Made by a program: the position numbers and the translations under genes. A model generated the notes under the pieces. The model did not search any database. It was not told the origin of the DNA and worked only from the letters and a program-made list of their open reading frames with translations. Of a stretch of DNA of 37,500 nucleotides, positions 23,816 through 37,500 are shown one piece after another. Source of the DNA: Armadillidium nasatum (lineage: Eukaryota > Arthropoda > Malacostraca > Isopoda > Armadillidiidae); assembly GCA_009176605.1 (NCBI GenBank), contig SEYY01005620.1, forward strand, positions 1-37,500, written 5' to 3'. Position 1 is the stretch's first letter, and the number at the start of each line of letters is the position of its first letter.

Positions 23816-26697
23816 TCAGAGAGTTGGACAGAGAAAGGATGAGACTGTGTAGAAAGTCGAGTCGCACGAGCTCCTTCTCAATGGAGGAGGTATGCGACGA
23901 GAGAGTTCAGAAGAGCAGTGTCCGTTGTAATAGCGATAGTATAGAGAGAGTGACGCAACAATTCGACGGGCAGAAAGAGATTGGAGAGAGTTAGTAAGAG
24001 CAGGAGAGTTGATAAGACGAAATGCCCTAGACTCCACCTTCTCAAGAAAAGCTGTATGAGTGGAACCACCCCAGATGTGTGAAGCATACTCCATACAGGG
24101 CGAACAACACCCCTATACAGAGCAAGCAACTGGGGTGGCGTGAAGTAAATACTGAAGGCGCCTCAGAACACCCAACCTCTTAGAAGCTTGTTTAGAGAGA
24201 GAAGTAATGTGATCTTTCCAAGAAAGATCACGAGAAAAAGAAACACCGAGAATATTAAGAACAGATGAAGGTTTGAGTTGTGTGTTTTCGAAGAAGATAT
24301 CATAGTTGTGTGGAAGATTGTGTCGAGTGGAGAGATGGAGGAATTGAGTTTTTGAGGCATTGAAAACAACCATGTTTTCTCTGCCCCAATTTGAAATACG
24401 AGAAAGATCAGAGGTTAGTTGCTCCAAGGCTACCCTTCTCGAGTCTAATAACTGTTGTTGGGATGGACGTCTTTCAAATTGAAAGGAGTAATGAAGGGTG
24501 GAGTCATCAGCATAGGAGTGGATAGGAGATGAAGTAATAGAGAGAAGATCATTAATGAAAAGTAGAAAAAGTGTTGGGGATAGGACAGATCCTTGAGGAA
24601 CACCACTATTAATAGATTTAAAGGAAGAACGGTGGCCGTCTACAACAGCTGCTATAGAACGACCGGAAAGGAAATTAGAGAGAAGATCACAGAGAGAAGG
24701 ATAGATACCGAAAGAGGGAAGTTTGGAAATCAAAGCTTTGTGCCAGACTCTATCGAAAGGCTTTCGATATGTCTAGCGCGACAGCAAAAGGATTCACCGA
24801 AATGCCGAAGAGCGGAGGACCAAGAGTCAGAGAGAGAAGGGAAAGAAGATCACCAGTAGAGCGTTTCTTACGAAAGCCATACTGGCGATCAGAGATAAGA
24901 TTAGAAGAATTGAGATGTTTCCAAATCTTCCTGTTAAGGATAGATTCGAAAACTTTAGAAAGAACGGAGGTTAAAGAAATGGGACGGTAGTTAGAGGGCT
25001 TGAGAGGGATCCCCTTTCTTCGGCACAGGCTGAATGAGCGCACGTTTCCAGCAAGAAGGGAAGGTTGAAGTAGAAAGGCAAAGGCGAAATAGTTTACCAA
25101 GGCAGGGTGCAAGCTCGGAAGCACAAGTTTTGAGAACCACAGGAGGAATACCATCAGGACCGTACGCCTTCTTAGTATTAAGCTCAGAGAGAGCAGAAAT
25201 GACGTCTTTAGAAGAAATTACTAATTTTAGGCATAAATGAGTTGGAGGGGGTTGAAGGAGGAGGAATAGCTCCGGAATCGTCTAAGGTTGAATTAGAGGC
25301 AAAAGTTTGAGCGAAGAGTTCAGCTTTAGAAGAAGGTAAAACGGCAGTTGTGCCGTCAGAAGATACTAAAGGAGGGAAAGAGGAAGAAGCAAAGTTAGAG
25401 TTGACATTTTTTGCAAAATGCCAGAAAGAGCGAGAGGAAGAGGAACCAGAAAGATTATTGCATTTTTTACGGAGAAAAGAGTTTTTGGTGTTACGAAGTA
25501 TAGATTTTGCACGATTCCGGGAATGAAATATAAGTTGCATGAGTTTCTGGAGTTTGAAGACGACGGTAATCCCTGAAGGCAGCATCCCTGCGGCGGATAG
25601 CGTGAGAACAAGTAGAGTTAAACCAAGGTTTGTTAGGTTTAGTAGAAGGGAAAGAAAATGGAATGTACGCCTCCATGCCAGAGAGAATCACCTCAGTTAT
25701 GCGCTCTGCACACTCCGAGGGACCCCTCCCACGGAAGCAATAATCATTCCATGGGAAATCAAAGAAGTACGACCGCAAGTCAGACCAGCTTGCGGCACCG
25801 AAATGCCACAAACGTTTCCTTTCACTAGAAGGGGGTCTTTCTTGCGGAAGACTTGAAGAGACAGGAAGAGGATACGGAGATAAGAAGGTGATCGGATGAA
25901 CCCAGAGGAGGAAAGAGTTTAACAGTATAAGGAGAAGGATTAGAAGTTAGAAAAAGATCTAGAATGTTGGGTTCATCACCAAGACGATCAGGGATACGGG
26001 TAGGGAGTTGCACCAACTGCTCAAGGTTGTTTTGGATAGCGAAATGGAAGGCACGTTCACCAGCTGTATCATGAGAACTAGAAGAAAGCCATTGGCGGTG
26101 GTGAACATTGAAATCACCTAATATGATGATTTCAGAGAAAGGAGAAGAAGAAAGAATGTGCTCTATTTTGGAGTTTAAATAGTCGAAGAATTTAGGATAG
26201 TCAGTAGAATTAGGAGATAAATAAACAGAACAAATGAATTTAGTCGTAGAATGGCAAGAGAGCCTAAGCCATAAGGTGGAAAATTCAGAAGACTCCAAAT
26301 TAGAGACACGAGAACAAACAACATCGTTGCGCACGTATGCGCAACAACCGCCTTTGGCTGAAAATTGAGGATAGAGACAGTAGGAGGAAACAGAATAGGG
26401 TTTGCTGTCAGAACGCTCAAACATCTGAGTTTCGGTCAAGAATAAGAGGTGAGGTCTAGAAGAAGAGAGGTGATGTTCAACAAAGTGGAAATTGGAATGA
26501 AGACCGCGAATGTTGCAGAAATTAATGAAAAAAATAGACCGTGCATCCGGAATCAGCCGGCTGCAAATTCCTGGTGGCACCAACCCTATCACCGGAGGCC
26601 ACCAACTCCCAAGTGCTGATGGGGAAGGGGTGGATGAGGGGCTATCTTTGGAATCCGCCCCTCCTGGATTCTCCGAGGCTAATATATTTGACGCCAT
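23816..26697 (-). pseudogene. LINE family A endonuclease-reverse transcriptase ORF, frameshifted
   Basis: Starts at ATG 26697 ([13 protein letters not shown]). The first 290 codons hold the APE-like endonuclease: FCNIRGL (about residue 65), LTETQMF (about 90), [10 protein letters not shown] (about 195) and GSSDHLLIS (about 270). After 25825 the frame shifts. The linker is in one frame (25811-25491) and the RT follows in at least three more pieces: [18 protein letters not shown] and QYGFRKKRSTGD (about 25045-24870), LDISKAF (about 24770), SGVPQGSVLSPTLFLLFIND (about 24605-24550), HSYADDSTLHY (about 24520-24490), and LGVSFSRDLSWKDHI (about 24255-24210). The C-terminal domain (WGGSTHTAFLEKVESRAFRL) runs past 23816 to near 23660. 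Four or more frameshifts make it inactive, but motifs are well kept, so decay is fairly recent. Confidence 0.9.
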
Positions 26698-30730
<4,033 letters not shown>

Positions 30731-30737
30731 TTTATAT

Positions 30738-31010
<273 letters not shown>

Positions 31011-31030
31011 GTATAATTTGAAAACACTCG

Positions 31031-31176
<146 letters not shown>

Positions 31177-31309
31177 CCGGGGCTCCGGTCCCGGCCCCTG
31201 CCCCGGCCCTGCTAAAAATCGTTGAAAACCGGGGTTTGAATGCCGGGGTTAAAATGGAAAATTATACTTGACGAGACAATTCAATTTCAAAAATTTTTTT
31301 TTTTAAATT

Positions 31310-31891
31310 TTCAGCCGATTCTCCTGAAATTTTCAGTGATTATAGCTTTTATCCCAGTGAAAAAAAAGTCCATTTCTAGTGAATTTCTGAGTCTATAACT
31401 GCTAAAAAGTTTTTTTTTTGTTTGGAAATTTGACTCTTTTCAAATGAATGACGGGGCAAAACCACTATTCAGAATGACCTGAAATTTGGATTGTTTATTT
31501 AGAATTCAATTGGCAACAAAAACTTTTAACAGACATAGAAAAAATGTTATAAGCCCAAAACTGATGAACTATCAAAATTTTTTTTTTTTAAATCCACGTT
31601 TTCAGACAAAAAAATAAAAAAAAAAAACTTTAACTATAACATTTCTTATTTTTGGAGGGTGCATAGAGGAGGGGTTTAGGCTACAAATTTTTCTTCATGC
31701 TTTATTCGATGCGATTCGTTGGTTTCGAGATATAGCCTCTCGAAAAAGGTTCATTTTTTGACCAAATTTCAAAAATTTCCAAAGTTTGAGAGGCTGTATT
31801 TCGATTCAAACAAAAGCATTTAATAATGCACTAAATAAATGTTTTTTCCCTGTCCCTCCTCTTAATTAACAATATCCAAAAAAAAAAAGAA

Positions 31892-31952
<61 letters not shown>

Positions 31953-32213
31953 TATTTTCAAATACTTATAACTTTTTTTTCTAGATGTGATATCAAAAAT
32001 CTGTTCTCACCAATGCAAGAAATTGGGGCTAAGATTATTCAGTTAAATTTTCAGCTCATGTGGACCAGTGGTTTGACCCCGCTATTAATTTTTTTCAATT
32101 TTGGGTCCAAATAACTTTCAAACCGTTATAGACTCGGGAAAATGCTCGAAATCAACTCAGAACTTTGGGAAAAAATGCATATACCCTGAAAATTTCAGCT
32201 CAATCAGTCAAAT
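31310..32213. repeat. ~900-bp palindrome (fold-back element), copy B
   Basis: Outer ends pair as TCAGCCGATTCTCCTGAAATTTTCAG (about 31311) with CTGAAAATTTCAGCTCAATCAGTCA (about 32186). Other pairs are TGAGTCTATAAC near 31389 with GTTATAGACTC near 32123, GGGGCAAAACCACT near 31453 with AGTGGTTTGACCCC near 32066, and central CGAGATATAGCCTCTC near 31725 with GAGAGGCTGTATTTCG near 31788. The centre is at about 31764. One arm contains a ~49-base T run (about 31898-31946) lacking in the other. It is related to copy A at 15185-16090. Confidence 0.82.
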
Positions 32214-32272
32214 AATAATAATAAAAATTTCAAACAAAATATAAGCAAAATTAAAATTTTTCTTCTTGCTTT

Positions 32273-32512
32273 TTAAAAAAAAATTTTTTTTTTTTCTGTT
32301 TCTTTTGACCGCTCCTTTTCTGCTAGTGAATGTTCATTTTTGTGTTTGGATTTTAGATGCCCCCATAAAGATTTGGTTGAAATTTTTTTACTTGTAGCAC
32401 CCGGAGTTCCTCTTCTAATTTCCTGACTGCAGATGTTACATTTAGCTATTTCGAGCCTATCCTGAAACATTGAAAAGTACATCCATACTACTGAAGCTGA
32501 TCTTTTAACCAT
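32273..32512 (-). pseudogene. BED-type zinc finger N-terminus of a hAT transposase
   Basis: From ATG at 32512 on the minus strand the frame reads MVKRSASVVWMYFSMF, then KCNICSQEI, then a basic linker and SLWGHLKSKH. This is the BED finger pattern: aromatic VW-x-YF, C-x2-C, then H-x4-H. After a charged KE-rich stretch the frame ends at 32273 without any catalytic domain. BED fingers bind DNA and typically form the N-terminus of hAT transposases or of genes derived from them. The position near the GC-rich right end fits an element 5' end. The finger residues are all present, so this part is little decayed. Confidence 0.75.
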
Positions 32513-32931
32513 ATTGATTGAAAGTATGAACAAAATAATAATTTTGAAATAATGTAGATAATTGATACAAATTTGATACATAGCAATAACATAACAATAT
32601 GTATAAATACAGGTTATATTGATAATTTTATATCTTACATTTTTTCAAACTTTACCTTAGGCTCTTACCTAGGTAAAGCTGTTGAATCACTATTATGAAT
32701 AGAATCAAAAAATATTTTTAAAAAATTTTTTTGGACTTTTTTAAACAAAATCAAAACTGTAATTTTCTGATTTTTTTTAAAGAGAAAATGCATATAATCA
32801 TTAATTTAAGTGAATGTTGGCTATTCTACCCCTTTCTTATAATTAAATAAACCTCAATTAAATTTATATCTAATTTTTTTAACCCCAAATTTCAGTGCTT
32901 TGAACCTCTTTACAAATTTTAGGCAAGAACC

Positions 32932-32996
32932 ATTTTAGGCAAGGCCAGAACCCCGGCCCCGGCCCCGGCCCCGGCAAAATTCCAGCCCCGGTCGGT

Positions 32997-32999
<3 letters not shown>
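32932..32999. repeat. Period-6 (CCCCGG)n terminal repeat
   Basis: AACCCCGGCCCCGGCCCCGGCCCCGG followed by CAAAATTCCAGCCCCGGTCGG forms the right end of the hAT-like element and abuts (TA)n at 33000. It is the most GC-rich point in the window. Confidence 0.85.

Positions 33000-33062
<63 letters not shown>
33000..33062. repeat. (TA)n microsatellite
   Basis: Short TA array between the GC-rich transposon end and a LINE 5'-UTR-like sequence. Confidence 0.97.
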
Positions 33063-33065
<3 letters not shown>

Positions 33066-33079
33066 GGAACAGATAAGTA

Positions 33080-33240
33080 TCAATCCCAAGGAAATGCGGT
33101 TACCTCCCATTGGGTATATAGGGTGTTAGGGAACTTCTCATTTCACTACCGTGTTCAGTGAATCACTCTCTTTTTTCGCGCTTATCTCCACATTCTTCTA
33201 CACGGAGTAGGTTCTCATTTCACACAATATTACAGACAAT
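33080..33240 (+). mobile_element. LINE 5' UTR fragment
   Basis: CTCCCATTGGGTATATAGGGTGTTAGGGAACTTCTCATTTCA and CTTCTACACGGAGTAGGTTCTCATTTCACAC match the 5' UTR of the reference LINE (minus strand, about 26860-26745). No endonuclease coding follows. Confidence 0.65.
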
Positions 33241-33289
33241 ACATTACTAAAAAAATATATGGAATTTACTATTACCACAGTAGCCTTGT

Positions 33290-33790
33290 AGAAGTCTAAA
33301 GTGTCAGCTTCCAAAAGTACCTCCCCATAAAATCCTCTTCCATCACCACTTTATCTGCTTGGCTTATTCTTCTGGTACACAGTCTATTTTTTTTTCATTA
33401 ATATATGAAGCATTCGTGATCTTTAATCCAATATCCTCTTTATTGTACATCATAACCTTTCTTATTTTTGACCGAAACTCAGGTGCTTGGTAGTTCCAAA
33501 AACAAACACTTTTCTGTGCCCTTTTACTGTCCTATCTTCAATTTTCAGTAAAAGGGGGTTGTTGGGCATATGTGCTCAACTATGGTGTTTGTTCTCTTGC
33601 CCAGATGTGGCTATTCCTGCTGTTAAAATAACCTTCACGAGTAAAGTAGGCTTCATCTGTGAATAAAAATGTGCGTGGAGAAGGCGGCATCATTTGCACA
33701 GCCATATTTTATCGCTTGGTCCCAGGGACTAAGCCCTTTGAAGATGGTACACATGTAGTATGTATTTTCGCAGAACCTTCCATATGAGAA
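33290..33790 (-). pseudogene. Tc1/IS630-like transposase remnant (DUF4817-type)
   Basis: The minus-strand reading gives KVLRKYILHVYHLQRA (about 33785-33735), a gap, then MMPPSPRTFLFTDEAYFTRE followed by GYFNSRNSHIWARE (about 33692-33595). The FTDEA-x-F-T-x-x-G-x-x-N-x-x-N-x-H-x-WA pattern is characteristic of the DDE endonuclease domain of Tc1/mariner-type transposases of the group annotated with DUF4817, and the first block fits the LHPYHLQRVQ-like segment that precedes it. Stops follow the last block. Further downstream FRSKIRKVMM could be a continuation. No terminal inverted repeats were identified. Confidence 0.62.
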
Positions 33791-33804
33791 GTCAATCTTG
33801 AATT

Positions 33805-33905
33805 TCTCGAATTCGAATCCCAATCCATTAAGATTTAGAATTCTCGAATCCGAATCCGAATCCGAATCCGAAACAAGAACCCTCGAATCCGAAAACGAAT
33901 GAGGA
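33805..33905. repeat. Period-6 (GAATCC)n repeat
   Basis: CGAATCCGAATCCGAATCCGAATCCGAA at about 33845-33872, with looser GAATTC/GAATCC words on either side, close to the (TA)n array at 33921. Confidence 0.85.
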
Positions 33906-33919
33906 TTCTGATATCAATG

Positions 33920-36770
<2,851 letters not shown>

Positions 36771-36783
36771 TCTTCTCAATGGA

Positions 36784-37410
<627 letters not shown>

Positions 37411-37500
37411 AAATTTTTTATTTTTTATTTTTTATTTATTTTTTTCTGCATAAACTTAAATAGTCATTCACTAAATTTTGTTTCTTAAGATTCAACAATG

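Overview
This is AT-rich eukaryotic genomic DNA from an invertebrate. I favour an arthropod because of the repeat families, but this is inference from family resemblance. There are no rRNA genes, operons or prokaryotic signals. By eye, almost everything outside three small exons is mobile-element debris or simple repeats.

The only host-like gene is a plus-strand SLC22 / organic-cation-transporter-like MFS gene. Three 5' coding exons are visible at 16367-16683, 17931-18076 and 30848-31010. Their splice phases match, and they read into the first MFS loop motif (ending S-D-R), where the next intron begins. Intron 1 is about 1.2 kb. Intron 2 is about 12.8 kb and is filled with LINE copies, hAT fossils and (TA)n arrays. 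Later exons lie beyond the window.

Layout: 1-2020 LINE copy; 2038-4022 microsatellites; 4023-4110 tRNA-derived SINE; 4180-5219 a near-perfect palindrome between direct repeats; 5440-6110 fossil of a widespread uncharacterised invertebrate repeat protein; 6500-7975 two opposed LINE pieces; 8001-10620 repeats, a SINE and a cluster of TGACGTCA and CACGTG sites; 10640-13450 a degenerate tandem array split by a hAT element with clean inverted repeats and an 8-bp target duplication; 14345-16090 C-terminal fossil of the same uncharacterised protein followed by a ~900-bp palindrome; 16367-31010 the transporter gene with its transposon-filled introns; 31175-32999 a GC-rich-ended, BED-finger element carrying a second ~900-bp palindrome; 33062-37500 LINE pieces, a Tc1/DUF4817-like transposase fossil and a period-6 repeat.

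The dominant family is an APE-endonuclease/reverse-transcriptase LINE. It is present in about ten pieces on both strands, including one nearly full-length copy (23608-26908, minus). Its 3' end carries a short conserved stem-loop followed at once by a long (TA)n array. Its 5' ends, full-length or truncated, also tend to abut (TA)n. At least 18 (TA)n arrays are present. Most form transposon boundaries, and two form splice-site boundaries of the transporter gene. The main idea from this window is that (TA)n arrays act as landing sites, tails or both for the LINE and for several DNA transposons, and that intron 2 grew by insertion into such an array.
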